Assembly (NCBI RefSeq): GCF_028368855.1
Contig: NZ_JAQNCY010000001.1
Coordinates: 868,001 to 932,000, forward strand
DNA: 64,000 nt
Source: Leisingera sp. SS27
Lineage (GTDB): Bacteria > Pseudomonadota > Alphaproteobacteria > Rhodobacterales > Rhodobacteraceae
Reading direction: 5' to 3'
Shown: positions 7,644 through 16,152 of the stretch, piece after piece
How the letters are laid out: each line of letters starts with the position of its first letter
Position numbering within the stretch: the stretch's first letter is position 1
Notes under the pieces: generated by a model
Told to the model about the DNA's origin: nothing
The model's database searches: none
What the model saw: the letters and a program-made list of their open reading frames with translations, nothing else
Position numbers and translations under genes: made by a program

Positions 7644-9581
7644 TCAGCCGTCTTCTTCTTCCAGCCGCACCAGCGCTGCACCGGCCTCAACCTGACCGCC
7701 TGCAGCGGCCAGAACCTCGGCCACAACACCATCGCGCGCTGCCAGCAGCGAATGCTCCATCTTCATCGCTTCCAGAATGGCAAGCCGGTCGCCCTCTTTC
7801 ACCGCCTGGCCTGCTTCGGCAAAGACCGCCTTCACGAGGCCCGGCATCGGCGCCTCGATCACATTGCTGTCGCCGCCTGCCGCCGCATCGCGGTCCAGCG
7901 GGTCAATCGCGGTGAATTCCAGCCCATAGGCGTCATGCACGGTGATCAGCGTTCCCGACTGCGACACCGCCGGCATCCGGCGCTCACCGATGCGCCACTG
8001 GCCCTGGCTGCGTTCGGCCACGACAGTTTCGCCATCAATGGTCCAAAGCTGCCGGTCCGGCCCGTCCACCTGCACATCCGCCGTAAACTCCTCTCCCGCG
8101 TGGGAAAGGGCAACGGCCCGGTGCAAGGGCGCCCAAAGGGTAAAGCCGGTGTCCGGAGAAGCCTCCACCAGATCCAGCGCCACCATGCCGGCCGCCGCCT
8201 TGTGGCGCAGCTCCACCACCGGCGCCGCGGTCAGCGCGTCCAGATCGCGGGCTATCAGGCCGGTGTCCACGTCGCCATTGGCAAACCCCTCATGCGCCGC
8301 CAATGCGCCAAGGAAGGCCAGGTTGGTGACAGTGCCGCCAACTTGCGTTTCCTCCAGCGCGCGGGCCAGCCGCGACAGCGCCACCTTGCGGGTGGAACCA
8401 TGCACGATCACCTTGGAGATCATCGGGTCGTACCAGGGGCTGATGGTGTCCCCTGCCCTGACGCCGCTGTCGGCGCGGGCCTCAGCGGGGAAAGACAAAT
8501 GCGTCAGCGTGCCGGTTGCAGGCAGGAAGCCCTTCGGCACGTCCTCGGCATAAAGCCGCGCCTCAAATGCGTGGCCGGTGATGGTGAGGTCTTCCTGCTT
8601 GGCAGGCAGGCTCTCACCCGAGGCAACGCGCAGCTGCCACTCCACCAGATCGACGCCGGTGATCAGCTCGGTCACCGGATGCTCCACTTGCAGGCGGGTG
8701 TTCATTTCCATGAACCAGAACCCGTCGGGACGCAGCCCGTCAGAGCCGTCGACGATGAATTCTACCGTGCCTGCGCCCTTGTAGCCGATGGCTTCGGCCG
8801 CGCGGACGCCGGCCTGTCCCATCGCCTTGCGCATCTCGGTGGTCATCCCCGGCGCGGGCGCCTCTTCGATCACTTTCTGATGGCGCCGCTGCAGGGAGCA
8901 GTCGCGCTCGAACAGGTGCACCGCTGTTTCGCCGTCGCCAAAAACCTGGACCTCGATATGCCGCGGCTGCTGGATGTATTTCTCGATCAAGACATCCGGG
9001 TTGCCAAAGGCGGTGGTCGCCTCGCCTTGCGCGCTCCTCAGGGCATCGGCAAATTCGGCGGGCCGTTCGACCAGCCGCATCCCCTTGCCGCCGCCGCCGG
9101 CAACTGCCTTGATCAGCACCGGATAGCCGATCTTCTCCGCCTCGCCGGCCAGAAACTCCGGGTCCTGGTTGGCACCGTGATAGCCCGGCACCACCGGCAC
9201 GCCGGCCTCCTCCATCAGCGCCTTGGCTGCGTCCTTCAGGCCCATCTTGCGAATGGCGTCTGCCGACGGACCGATAAAGACCAGCCCCGCGGTCTCCACC
9301 GCCTCGACGAATTTCGGGTTTTCCGACAGGAAGCCGTACCCCGGATGGATCGCCTGTGCGCCGGTTTCCTTGGCAACACGGATGATTTCCTCGCCCTTCA
9401 GATAGCTGTCCGCCGGGGCCGGTCCGCCAATGTGCACGGCCTCATCCGCCAGCGCCACATGTTTCGAAGCCGCATCGGCATCGGAGTATACAGCCACGGT
9501 CCGCACCCCCATGGCACGGGCGGTTTCCATCACGCGGCAGGCAATCTCTCCGCGGTTGGCAATCAGAATTTTGTCAAACAT
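7644..9581 (-). CDS. liuD: Methylcrotonoyl-CoA carboxylase biotin-carboxylase/biotin-carrier subunit
   Basis: Alpha subunit of 3-methylcrotonyl-CoA carboxylase, 645 aa. It carries the biotin carboxylase ATP-grasp domain (AGGGGKGMRLV; EMNTRLQVEHPVTELITG) and a C-terminal biotinyl domain with EAMKMEHS, biotin on about Lys607. Between them is the BT-type linker region. Length and order match the family. The partner carboxyltransferase is liuB, upstream on the same strand with an 88-base gap that contains a repeat element. Acyl-CoA carboxylase alpha subunits are similar to one another, so the substrate is assigned from liuB, liuE and liuA nearby. Confidence 0.93.
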   Translation of the reverse strand: MFDKILIANRGEIACRVMETARAMGVRTVAVYSDADAASKHVALADEAVHIGGPAPADSYLKGEEIIRVAKETGAQAIHPGYGFLSENPKFVEAVETAGLVFIGPSADAIRKMGLKDAAKALMEEAGVPVVPGYHGANQDPEFLAGEAEKIGYPVLIKAVAGGGGKGMRLVERPAEFADALRSAQGEATTAFGNPDVLIEKYIQQPRHIEVQVFGDGETAVHLFERDCSLQRRHQKVIEEAPAPGMTTEMRKAMGQAGVRAAEAIGYKGAGTVEFIVDGSDGLRPDGFWFMEMNTRLQVEHPVTELITGVDLVEWQLRVASGESLPAKQEDLTITGHAFEARLYAEDVPKGFLPATGTLTHLSFPAEARADSGVRAGDTISPWYDPMISKVIVHGSTRKVALSRLARALEETQVGGTVTNLAFLGALAAHEGFANGDVDTGLIARDLDALTAAPVVELRHKAAAGMVALDLVEASPDTGFTLWAPLHRAVALSHAGEEFTADVQVDGPDRQLWTIDGETVVAERSQGQWRIGERRMPAVSQSGTLITVHDAYGLEFTAIDPLDRDAAAGGDSNVIEAPMPGLVKAVFAEAGQAVKEGDRLAILEAMKMEHSLLAARDGVVAEVLAAAGGQVEAGAALVRLEEEDG

Positions 9582-9610
9582 GGGGTTGGTCCTTTGTCTG
9601 GATCTCTGGA

Positions 9611-9661
9611 CCGGGGGCTGCCTGCCCCCGGACCCCCGGGGATATTTTTAACCAGATGAAG
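9611..9661 (+). repeat. Recurrent GC-hairpin/AGATGAAG element, copy B
   Basis: An 8-bp stem CCGGGGGC/GCCCCCGG (9611-9631) is followed by ACCCCCGG and the tail GATATTT, six variable bases, AGATGAAG (ends 9661). It lies between liuB and liuD, but in the orientation opposite to transcription. Confidence 0.7.
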
Positions 9662-9669
9662 TGCGGATC

Positions 9670-11274
9670 TTACATCCGGAAGACGCCGAAGCGCGTTTCT
9701 TCGATAGGCGCATTGAGGGCCGCGCTCAGCGAAAGCGACAGCACATCGCGGGATTTGCGCGGGTCGATGATGCCGTCATCCCAGAGCCGCGCGGAGGCAT
9801 AAAGCGGGTGGCTCTGTTCCTCGAACATCTCGATGGTGGGGCGTTTGAATTCCGCTTCCTCCTCGGTGCTCCAACTGCCACCCTGGCGTTCGATTGCGTC
9901 GCGTTTCACGGTCGCCAGCACGCCCGCGGCCTGCTCGCCACCCATCACCGAGATGCGGGAGTTCGGCCAGGTCCACAGAAAGCGCGGGGAATAGGCGCGG
10001 CCAGACATACCGTAGTTGCCGGCACCAAAGGAGCCGCCGACCAGCATCGTCACTTTCGGCACATTGGTGGTCGCCACCGCCGTCACCATCTTGGCGCCGT
10101 GGCGGGCGATGCCCTCGTTTTCGTACTTCCGCCCCACCATAAAGCCGGTGATGTTCTGCAGGAACACCAGCGGGATCTTGCGCTGGCTGCAAAGCTCAAC
10201 GAAATGCGCGCCTTTCTGGGCGGCTTCGGAGAACAGCACGCCGTTGTTGGCGATGATGCCGATCGGGCAGCCCTTGAGGTGGGCAAAGCCGGTGACCAGG
10301 GTTTCGCCAAAGCGCGGCTTGAACTCGTCAAAGCGGGAGCCGTCGACCAGACGCGCGATCACCTCGCGGATGTCATAAGGCGTGCGCAGGTCGCCCGGAA
10401 CCACGCCGAGGATTTCCTCGGGGTCGTAGGCGGGCTCCTCGGGACTGGCCCAGTTCACCGTCAGCGGTTTGGTGATGTTCAGCGACTGCACCGCACGCCG
10501 CGCCAGTGCCAGCGCATGAGCGTCATCTTCGGCCAGATAATCCGCCACGCCGGAGAGGCGCGTGTGCACATCGCCGCCGCCCAGATCCTCGGCGCTGACA
10601 ACCTCGCCCGTGGCGGCCTTCACCAGCGGCGGGCCGGCCAGGAAGATGGTGCCCTGTTCCTTCACGATGATGGTGACATCCGACATCGCAGGCACATAGG
10701 CGCCGCCCGCGGTGCAGGAGCCCATGACGACAGCGATTTGCGGGATGCCCTTGGCCGACATCCGGGCCTGGTTGTAGAAGATGCGCCCGAAGTGGTCGCG
10801 GTCGGGGAAGACTTCGTCCTGATTGGGCAGGTTGGCACCGCCCGAGTCGACCAGGTAGATGCACGGCAGACGGTTTTCCTCGGCGATCTCCTGCGCGCGC
10901 AGGTGCTTCTTCACCGTCATCGGATAATAGGTGCCGCCCTTCACAGTGGCGTCATTGCAGACCACCATGACCTCTTGGCCATGCACCCGTCCGATGCCCG
11001 CGATCACGCCAGCCGAAGGTGCGGCGCCTTCATACATCGCGTGCGCTGCAGTGGCGCCGATTTCCAGGAACGGGGAGCCGGGGTCCAAGAGGTTCGCCAC
11101 CCGGCGGCGCGGCAGCATCTTGCCGCGGCTTTCGTGCCGGGCGCGGGATTTCTCGCCGCCGCCCATGCGCGCGGCCTCTGCCGCCTCGCTGATCTGCGCA
11201 AGCGCGTCCAGATGCGCCTCGCGGTTCTGCTTGAAGCCTTCCGAGGAGGGCATCGCCTTGGATGTGAGTTTCAT
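9670..11274 (-). CDS. liuB: Methylcrotonoyl-CoA carboxylase carboxyltransferase subunit
   Basis: Beta subunit of the biotin-dependent carboxylase, 534 aa, with the two crotonase-like carboxyltransferase halves. Typical segments are [38 protein letters not shown] and [16 protein letters not shown] in the N-half, and [19 protein letters not shown] and [20 protein letters not shown] in the C-half; the DSGGANLP segment is typical of MCC rather than propionyl-CoA carboxylase. The chosen ATG has GGGAG seven bases upstream; a GTG two codons earlier is in frame. It is co-directional with liuD, liuE and liuC. Confidence 0.95.
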   Translation of the reverse strand: MKLTSKAMPSSEGFKQNREAHLDALAQISEAAEAARMGGGEKSRARHESRGKMLPRRRVANLLDPGSPFLEIGATAAHAMYEGAAPSAGVIAGIGRVHGQEVMVVCNDATVKGGTYYPMTVKKHLRAQEIAEENRLPCIYLVDSGGANLPNQDEVFPDRDHFGRIFYNQARMSAKGIPQIAVVMGSCTAGGAYVPAMSDVTIIVKEQGTIFLAGPPLVKAATGEVVSAEDLGGGDVHTRLSGVADYLAEDDAHALALARRAVQSLNITKPLTVNWASPEEPAYDPEEILGVVPGDLRTPYDIREVIARLVDGSRFDEFKPRFGETLVTGFAHLKGCPIGIIANNGVLFSEAAQKGAHFVELCSQRKIPLVFLQNITGFMVGRKYENEGIARHGAKMVTAVATTNVPKVTMLVGGSFGAGNYGMSGRAYSPRFLWTWPNSRISVMGGEQAAGVLATVKRDAIERQGGSWSTEEEAEFKRPTIEMFEEQSHPLYASARLWDDGIIDPRKSRDVLSLSLSAALNAPIEETRFGVFRM

Positions 11275-11350
11275 GTCCACTCTCCCGTTATAGGGTTGAG
11301 ATCTTTATTTCCGGTTGGGGCAGCCTACGCCGGGTATGCAACACCTTGGA

Positions 11351-11854
11351 TCATTGGCTTGCCTCCCCGGTCATATCTTTACTGCGCATCAGAACTCTTA
11401 GTTTGAGCCATTCTGAAAGTGCTTCCGAATAGCGGCACACTAATTCGGCAGGCAAATTGGGGTCCGAAATCTCGGTACAATCGGGAGCGTCACCCAAAGC
11501 AGGCATGGACAGCGACAGACCTGCAGGCCCGTTGCCATCAAGAACGCTTTTGTCGAAGCCGGGCATCTGGCTAACGATGCGCGCTCCATCCGCCTCCAAC
11601 CACGCCGCGGCGCTATCAACACAGTACTGTAAAGTCTTGTTTTCTTGACTCATGTTGCACATGCGGACGGCTTGCGAGACGCATTGAGTGTCCATGGGCA
11701 CCGCAGAGCCAACATCGGGAACAAATCCAGTGCAAGCGCTCAGAAAACCGGCTGTATCAAAAACGGGGGTCTCCTCACCTGCCGCAGTAAGTGGTATAGA
11801 CGCGCCAAAAGCGCAAGCACAGGCTGAAAGAACGGAAAGGACCGGCTGTTTCAT
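11351..11854 (-). CDS. Secreted six-cysteine protein of unknown function in the leucine operon
   Basis: A 167-aa protein with an N-terminal signal peptide (MKQPVLSVLSACACAFGASI, likely cleaved near residue 25) and six cysteines in the mature part (41, 58, 66, 78, 126, 140), which could form three disulfides in the periplasm. I do not recognise a family, although the segment with C58, C66 and C78 is vaguely reminiscent of small Rap1a/Tai-like periplasmic proteins. Its ATG overlaps the stop of the acyl-CoA synthetase gene (TGATG), with GGAG eight bases upstream, so it is translationally coupled. Base composition looks lower in GC than its neighbours. A periplasmic protein is unexpected inside a cytoplasmic catabolic operon. 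Confidence 0.75.
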   Translation of the reverse strand: MKQPVLSVLSACACAFGASIPLTAAGEETPVFDTAGFLSACTGFVPDVGSAVPMDTQCVSQAVRMCNMSQENKTLQYCVDSAAAWLEADGARIVSQMPGFDKSVLDGNGPAGLSLSMPALGDAPDCTEISDPNLPAELVCRYSEALSEWLKLRVLMRSKDMTGEASQ

Positions 11855-13380
11855 CAGTTCATCTCCCCAGCTGCCCGCGCCTTAAGCTCTTTGCGGATCA
11901 CCTTGCCGGTCACCGTCATCGGCAGTGCGTCCAGGAACGCCACTTCGCGCGGGTAGGAATAATGTGCGAGGCGGTTCTTGACGTAGTCCTGCAGTTCCCT
12001 CTCGGAGGCTGAGGCGCCGGGTTTCAGCACCACATAGGCCTTGACGATCTCGGTGCGCAGCTCATCCGGCTTGCCAATCACGCCCACCGTCGCGACGGAC
12101 GGATGGGTCAGCAAGCAATCCTCGATCTCCGCCGGGCCGATGCGGTAGCCGCCGGAGGTGATCACATCATCCTCGCGGCCGACAAAACGCAGGTAATCCC
12201 CCTCCCAGATGCCGCGGTCGCCGGTCACCAGCCAGTCGCCGCGGAACTTGGCCGACGTTTCCTCGGGCCGGTTCCAGTATTCCAGCAGCATTGAGGCCGA
12301 ACCGCGGCGGATGGCGACGTCGCCCTCGCCTTGCGTAGGGTTGCCTGCCGCGTCGATCACCGCCAGTTCATGCCCCGGCACCGCTTTGCCGATGCAGCCC
12401 GGGCGCGGCTCGAATTCAGCGGCGCAGGAGGAGGCCACCATGTTGCATTCGGTCTGGCCGTAGAATTCGTTTATGGTCACGCCCAGCTGACGCCGGCCCC
12501 AAGCGAGCATCTCCGCGCCCAGGGGCTCTCCGCCGCTGGCAACAGAACGCAGGCCGCTGAGCCCCTGCCCGGCGGCCTTCAGCATGCGGAGCGCGGTCGG
12601 CGGAAAGAAGATGTTGCGCACGCCTGCCTGCGCGATCAGCTCCGCGCAGCCCTCCGGCGTGAACTTGTCCAGCCGCGCGGCCACCACCGGCACGCCCAGC
12701 GCCAGGCCCGGCATCAGCACGTCGAACAGTCCGCCGATCCAGGTCCAATCCGCCGGGGTCCAAAGGACATCATCCAGCTGGCCGAGGTGATCATGGCTGA
12801 TGGCAACACCCGGCAGGTGGCCGGTCAGCACCCGATGGCCGTGCAGCGCGCCCTTGGGGCTGCCGGTGGTGCCGGAGGTGTAGATCAGAACGGCTGGGGT
12901 ATCCGGTTCCGTGTCCGCGAAGGGCACCTGCGCGCCATCAATGCCGACTGTATCCGCCATCACGGCCTCGGCCAGATCCCCCAGCAGGTCCGCGCCCTCG
13001 GCATCGGTAAAGACAAACCGCACTCCGGCATCTCCGGCCCGTGAAGCCAGCGCATCCTGTTTGAACAGCTTGAACAGCGGCACCGATATGCCGCCGGCCT
13101 TCCACACCGCCAGATGCGCCGCCGCGCACCAGGGCGACTGGCTGAGCAGCACGCCCACGCGGTCGCCGGGCTGAATGCGGTTCAGCAGGTAGCGCGCCAG
13201 CCCGTCGGTCATTGCTGCCAGTTCGCCATAGGAAATGTCCCGGCGCGCAGGGGTGGTCATGTCGATCAGTGCCAGCGCATCGGCTGGCTGCGCCAGGCAT
13301 TGCGCAGCCATATTCAACCGTCCTGGCAAGTCCCAGCTGCCATCTGTTTGAAGCCCCGGAATGTTACGAATTTGATGCAT
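11854..13380 (-). CDS. Acyl-CoA synthetase (AMP-forming)
   Basis: ANL-superfamily ligase of 508 aa that activates a carboxylic acid to its CoA thioester. Motifs in order: LIYTSGTTGSPKGALHGH (AMP/phosphate loop), INEFYGQTECN, YLRFVGREDDVITSGGYRIG (hinge and core) and the C-terminal PMTVTGKVIRKELK with the adenylating lysine. The first gene of the liu operon. In that context plausible substrates are isovalerate, acetoacetate or another short branched acid; the sequence does not decide. The chosen ATG (MHQIRNIPGLQTDGSWDLP) matches the usual start of this subgroup; its ribosome-binding site is weak. Confidence 0.88.
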   Translation of the reverse strand: MHQIRNIPGLQTDGSWDLPGRLNMAAQCLAQPADALALIDMTTPARRDISYGELAAMTDGLARYLLNRIQPGDRVGVLLSQSPWCAAAHLAVWKAGGISVPLFKLFKQDALASRAGDAGVRFVFTDAEGADLLGDLAEAVMADTVGIDGAQVPFADTEPDTPAVLIYTSGTTGSPKGALHGHRVLTGHLPGVAISHDHLGQLDDVLWTPADWTWIGGLFDVLMPGLALGVPVVAARLDKFTPEGCAELIAQAGVRNIFFPPTALRMLKAAGQGLSGLRSVASGGEPLGAEMLAWGRRQLGVTINEFYGQTECNMVASSCAAEFEPRPGCIGKAVPGHELAVIDAAGNPTQGEGDVAIRRGSASMLLEYWNRPEETSAKFRGDWLVTGDRGIWEGDYLRFVGREDDVITSGGYRIGPAEIEDCLLTHPSVATVGVIGKPDELRTEIVKAYVVLKPGASASERELQDYVKNRLAHYSYPREVAFLDALPMTVTGKVIRKELKARAAGEMN

Positions 13381-13454
13381 ATTTAGACATTCCCGAAACG
13401 CATAGCCGGTATGCAATTTTCTACTGCATTTTCAAAGGCTAACAGCACGCCGAC

Positions 13455-13468
13455 TTGACTCAGATCAG
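13455..13468 (+). promoter_or_regulatory. FNR/FnrL-like box upstream of ompW
   Basis: TTGAC-N4-ATCAG matches 8 of 10 defined positions of the FNR consensus TTGAT-N4-ATCAA. It lies 62-75 bases before the ompW start; ompW genes are FNR-controlled in several proteobacteria. A TTGACA hexamer follows at 13472-13477 but no good -10 was found. Confidence 0.45.
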
Positions 13469-13529
13469 GGTTTGACACCCGTTTCGGGCGCATCACGTCG
13501 AGGTGAACACAAGAAAAGGGACGCACCCC

Positions 13530-14132
13530 ATGAAACGCATGGTTTCCGCGCTTGCGCTGACCTCCGCCCTGGCCGCGCTGGCCGCCCCCGCACTTGCTCA
13601 GGAGCAAGGCGACTGGACTGTCGGCGTCGGCATCGCCAATGTGAACCCGAAATCCGATAATGGCACCCTGGCCGGCGCGCTGGCTGACATTGATGACGGC
13701 ACCGCACTGTCGCTGACCGTTGAGTATTTCTTCCGTGACAACTGGGGCGTCGAACTGCTGGCGGCCACGCCGTTTAAGCATGACGTCAACTTGGGTGGTG
13801 CCTATGCGGCCTCCGCCAAGCAGCTGCCGCCGACCCTGTCGGTCAACTACCACTTCCCCACCCAGGGAGTGATCAAGCCGTTCCTTGGCCTTGGCCTGAA
13901 CTACACCACCTTCTTTGAGGAAGAGACCGCGCTTGGCACGCTCAAGCTGGACGACAGCTTTGGCGTCGCGGTGAACGCCGGGGCCGACTACCAGATCTCT
14001 GACAATGGCGCGCTGCGGTTCAACGTCCGCTGGATGGACATCGACACCGACGCAACCCTGGACGGCGCCGCCATCGGCACCGCTGAGATTGATCCGGTTG
14101 TCGTGAACTTCGCTTACGTGCACCGCTTCTGA
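13530..14132 (+). CDS. ompW: OmpW-family outer membrane protein
   Basis: Eight-stranded beta-barrel outer membrane protein of 200 aa. A signal peptide (MKRMVSALALTSALAALAAPALA, cleavage after ALA at 23) precedes QEQGDWTVGVGIANVNPKSD, and the protein ends in aromatic-rich VVVNFAYVHRF with a terminal Phe, the BAM recognition feature. The internal LSLTVEYFFRDNWGVELLAATPFKHDV is typical of OmpW. AAGGG lies upstream of the chosen ATG; an earlier in-frame ATG nine codons upstream would spoil the signal peptide. Family members form narrow hydrophobic channels; the substrate is not predictable. It stands alone, between liuA and the rest of the liu genes, on the opposite strand. Confidence 0.93.
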   Translation: MKRMVSALALTSALAALAAPALAQEQGDWTVGVGIANVNPKSDNGTLAGALADIDDGTALSLTVEYFFRDNWGVELLAATPFKHDVNLGGAYAASAKQLPPTLSVNYHFPTQGVIKPFLGLGLNYTTFFEEETALGTLKLDDSFGVAVNAGADYQISDNGALRFNVRWMDIDTDATLDGAAIGTAEIDPVVVNFAYVHRF

Positions 14133-14190
14133 TCCTTGGTTATCCAAGTAAGGCCTGGCGGCTTGCCTCGTGCTGCCAGGCCTGTTTCAG

Positions 14191-14230
14191 CCCCGCGCAT
14201 TCCTTGTGATAGCGCGGGGTTCTCGTTTTT
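14191..14230 (+). terminator. Intrinsic terminator after ompW
   Basis: CCCCGCGC (14191-14198) pairs with GCGCGGGG (14212-14219), followed by TTCTCGTTTTT. Just before it a second perfect 9-bp hairpin AGGCCTGGC/GCCAGGCCT spans 14151-14183 and may terminate the convergent liuA transcript. Confidence 0.85.
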
Positions 14231-15389
14231 ACATGGTGCCCATCAGCTCGCGGCCGATCAGCATCCGGCGGATTTCACTGGTGCCCGCGCCGATTTCCAT
14301 CAGCTTGGCATCGCGGAAGATGCGGCCGACCGGGTTGTCGGACAGGTAGCCCGCGCCGCCAAAGGCCTGCACCGCCTGGTGCGCCTGGGTCATGGCGACC
14401 TCAGAAGCATAGAGGCAGCAGGCAGCTGCGTCCTGACGGGTCACGGTACCCTTGTCGCAGGACTTGGCGACCTCATAGACATACGCCCGTGCGGTGTTCA
14501 TTGCGGTGTACATGTCGGCAATCTTGGCCTGCATCAGCTGGAAGTTCCCGATCGGCTGGCCGAATTGCTTGCGCTCTTTCATGTAGGGCATCATCTCGTC
14601 CATGCAGGCAGCCATGATGCCAGTGCCGATGCCAGCAAGCACCACGCGCTCATAATCCAGACCGGACATCAGAACGCGCACGCCCTTGCCTTCTTCGCCC
14701 AGGATGTTCTCGAATGGGACTTCCACATCCTCGAACACCAGCTCAGCGGTGTTGGAGCCGCGCATGCCCAGCTTGTCGAAATGCTTGGAGGTGGAGAAAC
14801 CCTTGAATTCCTTCTCGATCAGGAAGGCAGTGATGCCTTTGGAGCCCGCTTCCGGATCGGTCTTGGCATAGACCACCAGCGTGTCGGCATCCGGTCCGTT
14901 GGTGATCCAGTACTTGTTGCCGTTCAGGCGGAAATGGTCATTCCGCTTCTCCGCGCGCAGACTCATCGACACCACGTCGGACCCTGCGCCCGCCTCGGAC
15001 ATTGCCAGCGCGCCGACATGCTCGCCGGACAGCAACCGCGGCAGGTATTTCGCCTTCTGCTCGGCGTTGCCGTTCAGCTTGATCTGGTTGACGCAGAGGT
15101 TGGAATGCGCGCCGTAGGACAGCGACACAGAGGCGCTGGCTCGAGCGATTTCCTCAATCGCGACAGTATGGGCCAGATAGGACATGCCGGCGCCACCAAA
15201 CTCCTCCGGCACGGTGATGCCCAGAAGCCCCAGCTCACCCATCTCCTGCCACAGCTCCGCCGGGAACGCGTTCTTCTGGTCGATCTCCTGCGCCATCGGC
15301 TTGATGCGCTCCTGCGCCCAGCGGTGAACCACATCGCGCAGCGCGTTCACGTCCTCACCAAGATCGAAAGTCATGCTTGCGTTGAACAT
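14229..15389 (-). CDS. liuA: Isovaleryl-CoA dehydrogenase
   Basis: FAD-dependent acyl-CoA dehydrogenase of 386 aa that oxidises isovaleryl-CoA to 3-methylcrotonyl-CoA and passes electrons to ETF. Family segments include [16 protein letters not shown] (129-143), [19 protein letters not shown] (159-177) and the C-terminal [26 protein letters not shown]. Glu247 in [11 protein letters not shown] is at the position of the catalytic base characteristic of isovaleryl-CoA dehydrogenase (other acyl-CoA dehydrogenases place it later), which supports the substrate. It is a single-gene unit upstream of the other liu genes, with an inverted repeat TGAACA-GT-TGTTCA in front. Confidence 0.93.
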   Translation of the reverse strand: MFNASMTFDLGEDVNALRDVVHRWAQERIKPMAQEIDQKNAFPAELWQEMGELGLLGITVPEEFGGAGMSYLAHTVAIEEIARASASVSLSYGAHSNLCVNQIKLNGNAEQKAKYLPRLLSGEHVGALAMSEAGAGSDVVSMSLRAEKRNDHFRLNGNKYWITNGPDADTLVVYAKTDPEAGSKGITAFLIEKEFKGFSTSKHFDKLGMRGSNTAELVFEDVEVPFENILGEEGKGVRVLMSGLDYERVVLAGIGTGIMAACMDEMMPYMKERKQFGQPIGNFQLMQAKIADMYTAMNTARAYVYEVAKSCDKGTVTRQDAAACCLYASEVAMTQAHQAVQAFGGAGYLSDNPVGRIFRDAKLMEIGAGTSEIRRMLIGRELMGTM

Positions 15390-15421
15390 CCCGCGGATCC
15401 TCCAGGCCAGAGCCGATTATA

Positions 15422-15435
15422 TGAACAGTTGTTCA
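15422..15435. promoter_or_regulatory. Inverted repeat upstream of liuA, candidate operator
   Basis: TGAACA and TGTTCA are perfect inverted arms separated by GT, 33-46 bases upstream of the liuA start. The size and symmetry fit a TetR-type operator near the promoter. No regulator gene lies next to liuA, so the cognate protein is unknown. Confidence 0.45.
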
Positions 15436-15530
15436 ATTCAATAGAGGAGCCTTCGATTCGGGTCAATGGCGGTCCAGCAGCCACGGACGCAGCGTCCAAG
15501 CCGCATGACCGCCTGAAACCAGAAGACTCC

Positions 15531-15598
15531 GTTTTCCTGCACGGAAAACGGAACGGAAAACACGTGTTTTCCGGGCCGGAATTCTCGTAGAATTCCGG
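15531..15598. repeat. Three tandem inverted repeats
   Basis: First GTTTTCC/GGAAAAC (15531-15549, 5-base loop), then the uninterrupted 18-bp palindrome GGAAAACACGTGTTTTCC (15555-15572), then arms CCGGAATTCT and AGAATTCCGG around a 3-base loop (15576-15598). The first two share GGAAAAC. They sit between divergent genes, about 140 bases from liuA and 95 from creA. Confidence 0.75.
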
Positions 15599-15693
15599 TT
15601 GGCAGTTCAGCCGGCAGGGATCTTTTCCCGCTTGCGGGCGTTAAGAGACAGACGCGGAAAACCGTGCCTGCCTGTAATCCAGAGGAGTTCCAA

Positions 15694-16152
15694 ATGACAC
15701 GAGCAACCCACGCCCTGACCGCCGCATTCTGCCTGCTGAGCCTCCCTGCCAATGCAGAGGAAGTGGGGAAGATTGGCGTGGACTGGGTGGGCAATGACAT
15801 CATCATCGAGGCCATCGCCGACCCCAAGGTCGAAGGCGTAACCTGTCATATTGCTTATTTCGAACGCGGATTGCTGGACCGGTTGTCCAAAGGCAACTGG
15901 TTTGAAGACCCGTCAAACGCCTCCATCGCCTGCCGCCAGACCGGGCCGATCACAGTGGGCGACATTGACCGCGGCCGTGATGGCGAGGATGTGTTCCGCG
16001 CGTCGCGCTCGATCATCCTGAAATCGCTTCGGGTGAAGCGGATATTCGACGAGGCCAACCAAACGCTGATCTATGCCGCCCACGCGGCAGAGCTGACAGA
16101 CGGGTCGGCCAAGGTCTCGATCTCGACGGTGCCGCTGTATCAGGCGGACTGA
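15694..16152 (+). CDS. creA: CreA-family periplasmic protein
   Basis: A 152-aa protein of the CreA family (conserved, function unclear; named from the E. coli creABCD locus). Signal peptide MTRATHALTAAFCLLSLPANA is followed by EEVGKIGVDWVGNDIIIEAI. Family hallmarks are DPKVEGVTCHIAYFERG, ASIACRQTGPI, the DVFRASRSIILKSLRVKRIFD block and the C-terminal ISTVPLY. The start has AGAGGAG upstream. Its last 13 bases overlap the end of the convergent aminotransferase gene. No creBC regulators are adjacent. Confidence 0.88.
   Translation: MTRATHALTAAFCLLSLPANAEEVGKIGVDWVGNDIIIEAIADPKVEGVTCHIAYFERGLLDRLSKGNWFEDPSNASIACRQTGPITVGDIDRGRDGEDVFRASRSIILKSLRVKRIFDEANQTLIYAAHAAELTDGSAKVSISTVPLYQAD

Larger units (their letters stand above)
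15390..15693. other. 304-base divergent intergenic region, liuA/creA
   Basis: No gene is seen here. Next to liuA lies an operator-like inverted repeat (15422-15435). Further right are three consecutive perfect inverted repeats (15531-15598), listed separately. The last 90 bases hold the creA upstream region with AGAGGAG before its start. Confidence 0.7.

Noticed and set aside
7362..9659. 765-codon plus-strand open frame opposite liuE and liuD
   Set aside because: Antisense to genes with ATP-grasp and biotinyl motifs; composition dominated by His, Arg, Gln and Gly.
15438..15827. Small minus-strand gene over the triple inverted repeats
   Set aside because: It overlaps creA antisense and the palindromes, without ribosome-binding site or recognisable sequence.
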